Assembly: GCA_963816955.1 (NCBI GenBank) | Contig: CAWFME010000004.1 | Location: 248,001 to 312,000, forward strand | Length of the DNA: 64,000 bases | Direction of reading: 5' to 3' | Origin: DATFQI01 sp963816955 | GTDB lineage: Bacteria; Actinomycetota; Thermoleophilia; Solirubrobacterales; Solirubrobacteraceae | Part shown: in pieces, positions 26,963 to 36,012 of the stretch | How positions within the stretch are numbered: position 1 is the stretch's first letter | Layout: each line of letters opens with the position of its first letter | Notes under the pieces: generated by a model | The model's input: the letters and a program-made list of their open reading frames with translations, nothing else | What the model was told of the DNA's origin: nothing | Database searches by the model: none | Program-made: the position numbers and the translations under genes

Positions 26963-27772
26963 ATGCGGCCGTTCGAGATCATGGGCGTGATCAACGTCAC
27001 GCCGGACTCGTTCTCCGACGGCGGCACGTTCGACGACGACGCCGCGGCCGTCCGCCACGCCCGCCGGCTCGTCGAGGAGGGCGCCGCGATCGTCGACGTG
27101 GGCGGCGAGTCGACCCGGCCCGGCGCCGCGCCCGTGCCCGCCGGCGAGGAGCTGCGGCGCGTCGTGCCGGTCGTCGAGGGCCTTGCCGCGCTCGGCCTGG
27201 GCGCGCGGATCTCCGTCGACACGATGAAGCTCGAGGTCGCCCGCGCGGCGGTCGACGCGGGCGCCACGTACGTCAACGACGTGACCGCGTTCCGCCACGA
27301 GCCGGAGCTCGCCGCCTTCGTCGCCGAGCGCGGGCTGGAGTGCTGCTTGATGCACATGCTCGGCGAGCCGCGCACGATGCAGCAGGATCCGCGCTACGAC
27401 GACGTGGTCTCCGAGGTGAAGGCGTTCCTCGAGGAGCGGCTGGCGGCCGCGGTCGCCGCCGGCGTGCCGGAGGAGCGCGTGCAGCTCGACCCCGGGATCG
27501 GGTTCGGCAAGACGCTGGAGCACAACCTCGAGCTGCTGCGCCGGCTGGACGAGATCGCCGCGATCGGGCGGCCGGTCGTGCTCGGCACCTCGCGCAAGTC
27601 CTTCATCGGCCGCATCACGGGCCGCGACGTCGCCGGCCGCGTGCACGGGACGGTCGCGACCTGCGTGCTCGGCTATGAGCGCGGGGCGCGCGTGTTCCGC
27701 GTGCACGACGTCGCCGCCGTGCACGACGGGCTCTCTGTGGCGGCTGCTACGTTGCCGCCGGATGGCCCCTGA
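26963..27772 (+). CDS. folP: Dihydropteroate synthase
   Basis: Joins p-aminobenzoate to dihydropterin pyrophosphate in folate synthesis; the target of sulfonamides. The 269-aa TIM barrel has MGVINVTPDSFSDGG at the start, VDVGGESTRPGA, SVDTMKLEVARAA, YVNDVTAF, LDPGIGFGKTLEHN and VLGTSRKSFIG. The start at 26963 puts GVINVTPDSF at the usual place, and TACCGT lies 10 nt upstream. It overlaps folB by 11 nt. Confidence 0.96.
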   Translation: MRPFEIMGVINVTPDSFSDGGTFDDDAAAVRHARRLVEEGAAIVDVGGESTRPGAAPVPAGEELRRVVPVVEGLAALGLGARISVDTMKLEVARAAVDAGATYVNDVTAFRHEPELAAFVAERGLECCLMHMLGEPRTMQQDPRYDDVVSEVKAFLEERLAAAVAAGVPEERVQLDPGIGFGKTLEHNLELLRRLDEIAAIGRPVVLGTSRKSFIGRITGRDVAGRVHGTVATCVLGYERGARVFRVHDVAAVHDGLSVAAATLPPDGP

Positions 27773-28211
27773 GGACCCGGACCCGTACGAGGACGAGGAC
27801 GAGGACCTCTCGAGCAGCGACGACGAGGACGACGAGGGTCCCGAGGTCGGGGTCACCGTCGAGATCGTCGGGCTCTCCCTCTACACCCACCACGGCGTCA
27901 CCGCCGCCGAGCGCGAGATCGGCCAGCGGCTGGTGCTCGACGTGCGCTTCGACGTCGGCGAGCCCGACGCGCTGATCACGGACCGCGTCGAGGACACGGT
28001 CGACTACGGCGAGGTCTGCCAGGTGATCGCGCTGATCGCGCAGCAGCGCTCCTACAAGACGCTCGAGCGGCTGTGCGCGGTCATCGCCGACCGGCTCGCG
28101 TCGCAGTTCGGCGCCGAGAGCGTCACCGTCAAGGCGGCCAAGCCCGAGCCGCCGATCCCGCTCCCGGTCGAGGAGGTCTCGGTCGAGGTGTGGCGGGAAG
28201 AGCGTCCTTGA
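27762..28211 (+). CDS. folB: Dihydroneopterin aldolase with acidic N-terminal extension
   Basis: Converts dihydroneopterin to hydroxymethyl-dihydropterin and glycolaldehyde. Of 149 aa, residues 32-149 are the FolB domain: VEIVGLSLYTHHGVTAAEREIGQRL with the active-site Glu, DTVDYGEV, and the catalytic Lys in VKAAKPEPPIP. Residues 1-30 are a run of Asp, Glu and Ser (YEDEDEDLSSSDDEDDE) not usual in the family. It starts 11 nt inside folP, so the two are coupled. Confidence 0.93.
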   Translation: MAPEDPDPYEDEDEDLSSSDDEDDEGPEVGVTVEIVGLSLYTHHGVTAAEREIGQRLVLDVRFDVGEPDALITDRVEDTVDYGEVCQVIALIAQQRSYKTLERLCAVIADRLASQFGAESVTVKAAKPEPPIPLPVEEVSVEVWREERP

Positions 28212-28236
28212 CGTACTTGTAAGTAGTCACTAACAT
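28208..28236 (+). promoter_or_regulatory. Promoter of the TetR gene
   Basis: TTGACG (28208-28213), 17-nt spacer, TAACAT (28231-28236), then 6 nt to the ATG at 28243. The spacer has AT-rich half-sites (ACTTGTAAGT and GTCACTAA) that could bind the regulator itself. Confidence 0.6.
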
Positions 28237-28242
28237 GTAGCC

Positions 28243-28805
28243 ATGGCCGTCGAGCCGCGCGCCAGGAAGTCCGCCGAGGAGCGCCGCGAGGAGATCCTCG
28301 TCGTCGCCGTGCGCCACTTCGCGATCGGTGGCCTGCACGGCACCTCGACCGAGGCGATCGCGCGCGAGGCCGGCATCTCCCAGCCCTACCTGTTCCGGCT
28401 CTACCGCACCAAGAAGGAGCTCTTCCTCGCCTGCGTGGACCGCGCCAACGAGCGCATCCGCGACGCGTTCCGCCGCGCCGCCGCCGGTGCGCCCGAGGAC
28501 GAGCGGCTGCAGGCGATGGGCCAGGCCTACATCGACGAGCTGCTCCCCGACCGTCACGCGGTGCTGATGCAGATGCAGGGCTACGTGGCGACGTCGGACC
28601 CCGACATCCAGGCCCACGTCCGCGCCCGCTTCGAGCGGCTCGTGGCCGAGGTCACCGAGCTCTCGGGCGCCGACGCCGGGTCCGTGTGGGCGTTCTTCGC
28701 GCAGGGGATGCTGCTCAACGTGACCCAGTCGCTCGACCTCGAGGCGATCGCCGGCGAGAGCGAGTGGGCCGCCAGCTGGTGCAACGGCCCCCCGCGGCGG
28801 CGTAG
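28243..28805 (+). CDS. TetR family regulator, 3' end off by one base
   Basis: A repressor of about 185 aa. The N-terminal helix-turn-helix is EEILVVAVRHFAIGGLHGTSTEAIAREAGISQPYLFRLYRTKKELF in overlapping blocks (about residues 17-62). The ligand domain includes LMQMQGYVATSDPDIQAHVRARF and VWAFFAQGMLLNVTQ. In the given frame no stop occurs until 29256, far into the next gene. Adding one base to the C run at 28788-28793 gives a stop TAG at 28803-28805 that overlaps the GTG of the MMPL gene, the expected coupled arrangement. So the end is inferred. It likely controls the exporter gene downstream. Confidence 0.8.
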
Positions 28806-30926
28806 TGCTCGAGCGGCTGGCCGGCCTGATCGACCGGCGGCGGAGGGCGGTGCTCCTCGTCGCGGTGCTGGGCGTGTTCGCCGCCGGGGCGTACGGCGGC
28901 CCGGTGGTCGGGCTGCTCGACGTGGGCGACGACTTCTCCGACCCCGGGTCGGAGTCGATCCAGGCGCGCGACACGGTCGAGCGCACGACGGGGCGCTCCG
29001 CCGCGCCCGACGCGCTCGTGCTCGTCCGGCTCGGCGGCGCGGCTCGAGCGCGCCGGAGGCCGGACGCCGGCTGGACGGCGGTGGGCGCGAGGATCCGCGA
29101 GGGCGACGACGTCGCGGAGGTCGGCCTGCCGGAGCCCGGCCGCCCGTCGCCGCTCGTCTCCGAGGACCGCCGCTCGGTCTACCTGCCGGTCACGTTCTTC
29201 ACGGCCGCCGACGAGGACGATGCCGCCGACGCGCTCGTCGAGCGCATGCGCGGTGAGCCCGGCGTGACGGTCGGCGGCGGGATCGTCGCCTTCAACCAGG
29301 TGGGCGAGCAGGTCGAGTCCGACCTGCAGCGCGCGGAGATGCTGGCCGCGCCGATCCTGCTGCTGTTCTCGCTGCTGGTCTTCCGCAGCCTCGTCGCCGC
29401 GCTGCTGCCGCTCGCGGTCGGGACGGCGACCGTGCTGCTGACGTTCTCCGGGCTGCGGATCATCAACGAGTTCGAGCCGATGTCGACGTTCGCGATCAAC
29501 CTGACGACGGGGCTCGGGCTCGGGCTGGCGATCGACTACTCGCTTGTTCATGGTCTCGCGCTTCCGCGAGGAGCTCGAAGAGGACGGCGACCGCTCCCGC
29601 GCGCTGCACGCGACGGTGCGCACCGCGGGCCGGACCGTGCTGTTCTCGGCCTTCACCGTGGCCGCCGCGCTGGCGGCGATGCTCGTGTTCCCGCTGCGCT
29701 TCCTGTACTCGATGGGCGCCGGCGGCGTGCTCGTGGCCCTCAGCGCGGCGCTCGTGTCGCTGACGCTGCTGCCGGCGCTGCTCGCGGTGCTCGGGCCGCG
29801 CGTGAACGCCCTCGGGCTGCGCCGCTGGCAGCTCGCGATGCGGCGCGACGCCGCGCACGTGCAGGCCGGCCCGTGGTACCGGCTCTCGCGCACCGTCATG
29901 CGCCGCCCGGCGCCCGTGGCCGGAGCGGCCGCCGTGCTGCTGATCGTGATGGGGCTGCCGTTCCTGCGGATCGAGTTCACGGGCGTCGACGCGTCGGTGC
30001 TCCCGGCCGAGAAGAGCGCGAAGGTGGTCGACGAGGCGCTGCGCTCCGAGTTCCCGCCCGGCCCGACCGCGCCGGTGCTCGTGGTCGCGGGCGTGGGGGA
30101 GCGCGGGAGCGAAGCGGCGCAGGACTACGGGTCGCGCCTGGCGGGCCTCGACGGCGTGGCGAGCGTGGGGCCGCCCGAGCAGGCGGGCGGCTACTGGATC
30201 TACGACGTCGTGCCGGAGCGGACGGCGCTGTCGGCATCCGCACAGGAGGTCGTGCGCGACGTGCGCGGGCTCGACGAGCCGTTCCCCGTGCAGGTCGGCG
30301 GCGAGACCGCGGGCTTCCTGGACCAGCAGACGTCGCTCGGCGACTCGCTGCCGCTCGCGCTGGCGATCCTGGCCACCACCACCCTGCTGATCCTGTTCGC
30401 CATGACGGGCTCGGTCGTGCTCCCGATCAAGGCGCTCGTGATGAACCTGCTCACCGTCAGCGCCGCGTTCGGGCTGCTGGTGCTGATCTTCCAGGACGGC
30501 CGCTTCGAGGGGCTGCTCGCCTACGACTCGCAGGGTGCCCTGGAGGCGACGCAGCCCATCCTGCTGTTCTGCGTCGCCTTCGGCCTGTCCACCGACTACG
30601 GCGTGTTCCTGCTCACGCGGATCAAGGAGGCGCGCGACGGCGGCGCGGGCGAGCGCGAGTCGGTCGCGGTCGGGCTCGAGCGGACGGGGCGGATCGTGAC
30701 TTACGCCGCGCTGCTGTTCTGCATCGCGATCGGGGCGTTCGCGAGCTCGCAGGTCGTGTTCATCAAGGAGGTCGGGGTCGGCACCGCGCTGGCCGTCCTG
30801 ATCGACGCCTTCCTCGTGCGCGCGCTGCTCGTGCCGTCGCTGATGGCGCTGCTCGGCCGCTGGAACTGGTGGGCGCCGCGGCCGCTGGCGCGGCTGCACG
30901 CGCGGATCGGGCTCCAAGAGGCGTGA
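28805..30926 (+). pseudogene. MMPL/RND-type membrane transporter, single frameshift
   Basis: Encodes an about 706-aa membrane protein with two sets of helices and two outer loops. First half: LLVAVLGVFAAGAYGGPVV, then helices around PILLLFSLLVFRSLVAALLPLAV and the MMPL signature GLGLGLAIDYSL. The frame breaks at about 29544, where an extra T turns SLFMVSRFREE into another frame. The second half ends with TDYGVFLLTRIKEARDG. Starts with GTG overlapping the TetR stop. Such proteins export lipids or hydrophobic compounds. Downstream thioesterase overlap suggests a lipid role. Confidence 0.85.
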
Positions 30927-31719
30927 CGCTCTCCGCCGACACGAACCTGTCGCGCGACGGCGACGGGCGCTTCCACGGCGAGGTCTCCGAGGCCTGGTGG
31001 ATCGAGCGCGGGCCGTTCGGCGGCTACCTGTCGGCGTTCCTCGTGCGCGCCATGCTCGCCGAGCTCGACGACCCGGAGCGGCCGCCGCGCTCGCTGACCG
31101 TGCACTTCGTCGACGCGCCGGCGGCCGGGCCGATCGAGGTCGCCGTGGCGCGTGGAGCGCGCCGGGCGCTCGAGCAGCGTCATGAGCCTGCGCATGGAGC
31201 AGGAGGGGCGGCCGATCGCCGTGGCGCTCGCGGGCGCGGCCACCTGGCGCGAGGGCGAACCCGAGTGGGCCGACCTGGACGCCGCCCGCCGCTCCTCCGC
31301 CCGAGGAGAGCCCTCCGGTGCCGCACGCCGAGGGGGCCCCGCGCTTCCAGGAGCGCTTCGACCTGCGCTGGGTCGAGGGCGGCTTCCCGGGCCGGCCGTC
31401 CGAGCGCGCCCGGCACGTGGCCTGGATGCGCCTGAAGGAGGGCGGCCCGCTCGACCACCTGGCGGTGACCGCGATGTCCGACGGCTGGATGCCGGCGGCG
31501 TTCTCGAAGCTCGGGCGGTTCGCGATCGTCCCGACCTTCGACCTGACGATCCACTTCCGCTCTCCGCTGCCCGCTCCTGGCGAGTGGCTGCTGGCCGAGT
31601 ACCGCTCCGCGGTCTCCGCCGGCGGCGCCTGGGAGGAGGACGGCGAGCTGTGGGCGCAGGACGGCACGCTGGTGGCGCAGTCGCGGCAGCTCGCGATGAT
31701 GCGGGAGCGGCGGCGGTGA
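30923..31719 (+). pseudogene. Acyl-CoA thioesterase (TesB-like, double hotdog), two frameshifts
   Basis: The correct reading has about 264 aa. N-terminal hotdog: RFHGEVSEAWWIERGPFGGY, SLTVHFVDAPAAGPIEVAV. The frame then needs removal of one G at 31147-31148 to continue VERAGRSSSVMSLRMEQEG. A second extra base at about 31280-31290 leads to the C-terminal hotdog with RFDLRWVEGGFPG and ISF-type strands to SRQLAMMRERR. The GTG start overlaps the MMPL stop and the TGA overlaps folK (GTGA), so the operon spacing is intact although the frame is not. Confidence 0.75.
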
Positions 31720-32225
31720 GCGCCGAGCTCGGCTACCTCGGGGTGGGCTCGAACCTCGGCGACCGGCGCGTGCTGTTGCAGGCCGCGGTCGAGGACCTGT
31801 GGACCCGCGGTGTTCAGACGCTCGCCTCCTCGTCGGTCTACGAGACCGAGCCCGTCGGCGAGGTGCTCGACCAGCCGGCCTTCCTCAACGCCTGCCTGCG
31901 GGTCGAGACCGCGCTCGGGCCGGAGGCGCTGCTCGACGCGTGCAAGGCGGTCGAGGCGGCGCTCGGGCGCGAGGCCGGCGGCGTGCGCCACGGGCCGCGC
32001 CCCGTCGACGTCGACGTCCTGCTCCTGGGTACGGATGCGTACACCTCCGAGCGGCTCTCGATCCCGCACCGCGAGCTCGCGCGCCGGCGCTTCGTGCTCG
32101 TGCCGCTGCTCGAGCTGGACCCGGCGCTGGAGCTGCCCGACGGCACGTCGCCGGCGGTCGCGCTCGCCGCGCTGGAGGGCCAGGCCGTGCGCCGCGCCGG
32201 CCCCCCGCTCGACGTGCGGGGCTGA
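31716..32225 (+). CDS. folK: 2-amino-4-hydroxy-6-hydroxymethyldihydropteridine pyrophosphokinase
   Basis: Transfers pyrophosphate to 6-hydroxymethyl-dihydropterin, the step before FolP. The 169-aa product has GVGSNLGDRRVLLQAAVEDL, SSVYETEPVG, DQPAFLNACLRVET, and the metal/ATP site RPVDVDVLLLGTD with IPHRELARRRFVLVPL. It starts with GTG overlapping the thioesterase stop. In many Actinobacteria folK follows folB directly; here TetR, MMPL and thioesterase genes separate them. Confidence 0.95.
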   Translation: MSAELGYLGVGSNLGDRRVLLQAAVEDLWTRGVQTLASSSVYETEPVGEVLDQPAFLNACLRVETALGPEALLDACKAVEAALGREAGGVRHGPRPVDVDVLLLGTDAYTSERLSIPHRELARRRFVLVPLLELDPALELPDGTSPAVALAALEGQAVRRAGPPLDVRG

Positions 32226-32245
32226 CCGGCCCGCGCCCACCCGGG

Positions 32246-32251
32246 TACCGT
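32246..32251 (+). promoter_or_regulatory. -10 element of the secreted beta-helix protein gene
   Basis: TACCGT ends 7 nt before the GTG at 32259. Confidence 0.4.
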
Positions 32252-32258
32252 TCGGGCG

Positions 32259-34137
32259 GTGAGAGGGCGGAGCTGGGCGGTCGGGTCGGTGCTGCTGATG
32301 GCGGCGCCGGTCGCGAGCGCCGACGCCGCGACCTACTGCGTCGGCGTCCGGGCGGCCGGCTGCACGGCCAAGGACACCGCCGCCGAGGCGTTCACCGCCG
32401 CGCGCGCCGACACGGAGCGCGACACGATCATGCTCGGCCGCATCAGCGAGGCGGGCGCGTTCGCCGACGCGGTGGGCCGGCCCGTGCGCGTAATCGGGCT
32501 CGGCGCCGACGCTCACCCGGCTGCGAGCGGGCCCCTCGGGCCCGACGCTGCGGCTGCTCGACCCCGGCAGCACGGCGCGCGGGCTGCGCGTGGACGGCGG
32601 CGCTTCGCCCCCGGCGGTGCAGCTCGACGACGGCGCGGCGCTCACGAGCGCGGTCGTCGAGGGGCGGGTGCGGGTCCGCGGCGGCCCCGTCGAGCTCGCG
32701 AGCGTGCTCGTCGACGCGTCGCCCGGCCCGGGCGTGGAGGTGACGTGCGAGGTGGCGAGCACGCGGCTCTCGCTCGGGCACGTGACCGTGCGGGGCTCCG
32801 GCGACGCCGGGGTCGGCGGGAGCTGCGCGACCGCGGGCCGGACGATCGCCGTGACCGCCGTGGACTCGATCGTGTGGGGCTACACGCGCGGGTTCGAGCT
32901 CGGCGGCGGCAGCCTGACGGCGACCTACTCGGACTTCCCGGAGGCCACGGGACAGACCAACCTGGCGGCCGATCCGCGCTTCACCGCGCCGGGCGACGCG
33001 CGGCCGCAGCCCGGCTCGCCCGTGCTCGACGCCGGCCGCCCCGGCCCGCTGTCGGACACGGAGACCCACGAGGACGCGCTCGGTTTCGTGCGGCTCGCCG
33101 ACGGCACGGGCGACGGCAGCCTGCGCCGGGACATGGGTGCGCTGGAGCTGCAGCCGCCGGCGCCGGGGGCGCTGACGGGCAACGTGCTCTCCAACCCGGG
33201 GGCGGAGGCCGGCACGGCGGCCGAGGACGACACCTCGAGCCCGGCGCCGCCGCAGTGGTCGCGCACGGGCGCCTTCACGTTCGTCCGCTACGGAACGGTC
33301 GCGGGCAACTTCCCGTTCCCGTCGCGGCGGATCGGCGAGGCGCTCGGCGCCGGCAGCGCCTTCTTCACCGCCGGCCCGGGCAAGGGCAACACCGCCACGC
33401 AGGTCGTCCGCGTCGGCGAGGCCGCGCCAGAGATCGACCTCGGCCACGGCTCCGCGGCGCTGTCGGCCCTGGTCGGCGGCTACCGCTCGAGCGCCGACGG
33501 CGGCATCGTCGAGGCCGAGTTCCGCGACCCCGCCGGCGACCCGCTCGGCCGGATCCAGGTCGGCCCGGTGACGGCGGCCGGCCGCGGCGGGGCCACCAAC
33601 CTGCTCCCGCGCTCGACCGCGGGCGCGATGCCGCCGCTCACGCGCTCGGTCGCCGTCACGCTGCGCTCCGTGCCCGCCGCCGGCGGCTACGACGACGCCT
33701 ACTTCGACTCGATCGCGCTCGTCCCGCGCGTCCTCGGCGGCACCCCGCACCAAGACCCCGCCGGCCGCGGGCTGCGCCCGTTCTCGGGCGCCACCGTCGT
33801 CTCCCGCCGCGCCGCCGTCGACCGCCGCCGCCGCGCCTGGGTCCAGCTGGCCTGCGCGGACCGGGTCGTGCGCCGCTGCACGGGCGCCGTCACGATCACG
33901 GCCAAGCTCGCCCGCAAGGGCGCCGAGCGACGGGTCGCCCGGCGCGAATTCTCCCTGCGCCGGGGCCGCGTGAAGCGCATCCCGATCGCCCTCGCCCGCC
34001 CGGGCCGTCGAGCGATCGCGTCCCGCAAGCGGATCCGGGCGCACATCTACGTGGCCGCAAGGGACGGCCAGGGGCTCACGCGGACGTCATCGGCGCCCGC
34101 GCGCCTCGTGCGCGGCAAGGGGTTCCGCCGCCGATGA
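32259..34137 (+). pseudogene. Secreted beta-helix-like protein, one frameshift
   Basis: The corrected product is about 625 aa. A signal peptide (WAVGSVLLMAAPVASADA) is followed by a repeat-rich beta domain. The frame changes at 32511-32514, where one extra base separates VIGLGADA from TRLRAGPSGPTLRLLDPG. Around residue 250 a 'choice-of-anchor Q' motif is seen: PQPGSPVLDAGRPGP and RRDMGALEL. The C-terminal 130 residues are very Arg-rich beta strands (RRCTGAVTITAKLARKG). Function is unknown; likely cell-surface. Confidence 0.65.
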
Positions 34138-34146
34138 CGGCCCCGG

Positions 34147-34909
34147 TCACATGGGCGCGGGTGCCCGCGCCGCCAACCACTCCGAAGGCAGCGTCCCTGC
34201 CGGCACTCGCCCCGGGTAGCGCGGGAACCACCGCATCGCGAGGTCGGCGCACGGTCGCCCCGAGACCCGCGGCTCGAGGTCCTCGATCGTGAGCAGGAGC
34301 CGGACGCCCGAGCCGATCTGGAGGTCGGCGGCGTTCGGCACGTCGGTGGACGCGCCGGCGGAGCCCGTCCCGATCCACCGGTCCGCGCGGTCGAGGTGGA
34401 AGTCGAGGTTGATCAGGTCGGCGCGCACCGCGGGGTCGCCGGCCCCGTTGAAGTACGCCGACAGGCGCGCCACCAGCGGGGGCCGAGACGCGGGTGAGCG
34501 CGTCCGGGACCGGCAGATCCGCGTCCTCGGCGAAGCTCATCATCGAGCCGGTCGACCGCGTCAGCGCCGCCCATGCGAGCCGCCGCGCCAGCGGCTGCAG
34601 GACCTCGTCGCCCCAGCGCTCGGCCTCCTCGACCTCGCGGCGCTCGCGGCCGTCGATGGGCAGCAGCGGCGGGTCGGGCGCGCGGTGCTCGAGCGCTCGG
34701 AGGATCTCGCGCGAGCCGAGCACCTTCTCGCCGTCGTCGAACTCGATCGCGGGCACCGTCAGCCCGCGGAACTTGGCGTACTGCTGGACCTTCGAGACCA
34801 CCGGGATCATGTCCACGCGCCGGAAGTCGACGCCCTTGAGGCGCAGCGCGAGCTCGACCGCAGCGCACGGGTGGGAGGCCGGCAGGGCGTACAGGGTCGC
34901 GGCGGGCAA
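34147..34909 (-). pseudogene. Glutathione S-transferase-like protein, one frameshift
   Basis: The corrected product is about 253 aa. The thioredoxin-fold N-terminus reads ATLYALPASHPCAAVELALRLKG, TVPAIEFDDGEKVLGSREIL, with cis-Pro in VPAI. The helical C-terminal domain begins REVEEAERWGDEVLQPLARR. The frame breaks in the G run at 34478-34482, after DALTRVSAP; it resumes LVARLSAYFNGAGDPAVRADLIN in a second frame. The TTG start at 34909 is supported by TAAACT 9 nt upstream. Actinobacteria often lack glutathione, so the thiol partner is uncertain. Confidence 0.7.
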
Positions 34910-34918
34910 GGCGGCGCG

Positions 34919-34924
34919 AGTTTA
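34919..34924 (-). promoter_or_regulatory. -10 element of the GST-like gene
   Basis: TAAACT on the minus strand ends 9 nt before the TTG at 34909 and lies 5 nt from the edge of structured repeat A. Confidence 0.5.
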
Positions 34925-34929
34925 GACCC

Positions 34930-35077
34930 CATCCACCGATCCCCGCGGCGTCTCGACACCGTGGCCGTTCGCCAGAGCCGATTGACCGCGATCCAAGTGA
35001 CCCGCCACGAGGAACCGCGGTCAATCGACCCTGGCTCGGCCCACGGCGCCGAGCCGTCCACGGATCACCGGTGGATG
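34930..35077 (-). repeat. Cloverleaf-like intergenic element, copy A
   Basis: On the minus strand this 148-nt element aligns along its whole length with copy B at 35858-36012. Helices: P1 CATCCACCG / CGGTGGATG (9 bp); P2 GGCTCGGC / GCCGAGCC; P3 a 19-pair helix (34972-34990 with 35016-35034) that has two G-U pairs only when read on the minus strand; P4 CGGTGT / ACGCCG. Compared with copy B, paired bases change together in P2 and twice in P3. It fills the gap between two divergent promoters, each 5 nt from its edges. Confidence 0.75.
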
Positions 35078-35082
35078 CGGTC

Positions 35083-35088
35083 TAACCT
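35083..35088 (+). promoter_or_regulatory. -10 element of coaX
   Basis: TAACCT ends 6 nt before the ATG at 35095. The -35 region would fall inside structured repeat A. Confidence 0.5.
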
Positions 35089-35094
35089 CCGCGC

Positions 35095-35856
35095 ATGCTG
35101 CTGGTCGTCGACGTCGGCAACACCCAGACCCACCTCGGGACCTTCGAGGGAACCGAGCTGATCGAGCACTGGCGCTTCGCCACGGTCCGCAAGTCGACCG
35201 CGGACGAGCTCGGCGCGGCGCTGCGCAACCTGCTGGCGCTGCGCGGGATGTCCTTCGCCGACCTCGACGCGTCGATCGTCTCCTCGACCGTGCCGCGCCT
35301 GCGGCCCGAGTGGGACGAGGTCGGCGAGCGCTACCTCGGCCACGAGCTGCTCGTCGTCGGCCCGGGCATGCGCACGGGCATGCCGATCCGCTACGACAAC
35401 CCGCGCGAGATCGGCCCGGACCGGCTGGTCAACGCGGTCGCCGGCTACGCGAAGATCGGCGACGCCTGCGTGATCGTCGACTTCGGCACCGCGGTCACGC
35501 ACGATGTCGTCTCCGCCGACGGGGAGTACCTCGGGGGCGTGATCTTCCCGGGCCTGGAGATCTCGCTCGAGGCGCTCACGGAGCGCGCCGCGGCGCTGCC
35601 GACGATCGATCTCACGGAGCCGCGCGCCGTGCTCGGCAAGTCGACGGTCGAGGCGATCCGCTCCGGCGTCCTCTACGGCTACGCCGGCATGGTCGACGGG
35701 ATCCTCGCGCGCCTGGAGGGCGAGCTCGGCGTGTCGCGCGCGATCGCGACGGGCGGCCTGGCCGGCGCCGTCGCGCCCTACTGCGAGCGCATCGAGGAGG
35801 TCGACGACCTGCTCACGCTCACCGGCCTGCGGCTGATCTGGGAGCGGAACCGCTAG
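35095..35856 (+). CDS. coaX: Type III pantothenate kinase
   Basis: Phosphorylates pantothenate, the first step of CoA synthesis. The 253-aa protein of the ASKHA fold has LLVVDVGNTQTHLGTFEG (phosphate 1), GPDRLVNAVAGY, VIVDFGTAVTHDVVSADGEYLGG (phosphate 2 and the substrate site), and ATGGLAGAVAPYC near the end. Start fixed by the leaderless -10. It is flanked on both sides by inverted copies of a structured repeat. Confidence 0.96.
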   Translation: MLLVVDVGNTQTHLGTFEGTELIEHWRFATVRKSTADELGAALRNLLALRGMSFADLDASIVSSTVPRLRPEWDEVGERYLGHELLVVGPGMRTGMPIRYDNPREIGPDRLVNAVAGYAKIGDACVIVDFGTAVTHDVVSADGEYLGGVIFPGLEISLEALTERAAALPTIDLTEPRAVLGKSTVEAIRSGVLYGYAGMVDGILARLEGELGVSRAIATGGLAGAVAPYCERIEEVDDLLTLTGLRLIWERNR

Positions 35857-35857
35857 T

Positions 35858-36012
35858 CCGGATCCACCGATGATCCGTGGATGACTCGGCGTCGTGGGCC
35901 GAGTCAGAGTCGATCGGCCGCCTACTCATGTGGCGGGCCACCTGGGTTTGCGGCCGATCGACTCTGGCGAACGGCCACGGCGGCGAGGCGCCGCGGGGGT
36001 CGGTGGATCCGG
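35858..36012 (+). repeat. Cloverleaf-like intergenic element, copy B
   Basis: A 155-nt element starting 1 nt after coaX. P1 CCGGATCCACCGA pairs perfectly with TCGGTGGATCCGG (13 bp). P2 TGACTCGGC / GCCGAGTCA (9 bp). P3 is a perfect 15-bp helix (35907-35921 with 35950-35964) with a loop that holds GTGG-CGGG-CCAC. P4 CGGCG / CGCCG. The core of the P3 loop is shared with copy A (GTGGCGGG followed by CAC). Its right part overlaps the 3' end of the HAD gene and supplies that gene's last codons and stop. Confidence 0.78.

Noticed and set aside
28243..29256. TetR protein of 337 aa
   Set aside because: After about residue 185 the frame runs over the MMPL gene and gives Arg/Ala/Gly-rich residues without structure. 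A one-base correction gives a stop that overlaps the next start.
29496..32762. A 1088-codon ORF on the minus strand
   Set aside because: It lies opposite MMPL, thioesterase and folK. Its composition (long runs of Arg, Ala, Gly, His) is that of an antisense frame in GC-rich coding DNA.
32443..34044. Minus-strand ORF of 533 aa opposite the beta-helix protein
   Set aside because: Antisense-type composition, no motif and no start signal; the plus-strand frame has a signal peptide and an anchor motif.
34289..36010. Short ORFs over the cloverleaf elements encoding similar peptides
   Set aside because: The peptides are alike because the DNA is repeated. They lack ribosome sites, and the changes between copies preserve base pairing rather than codons.
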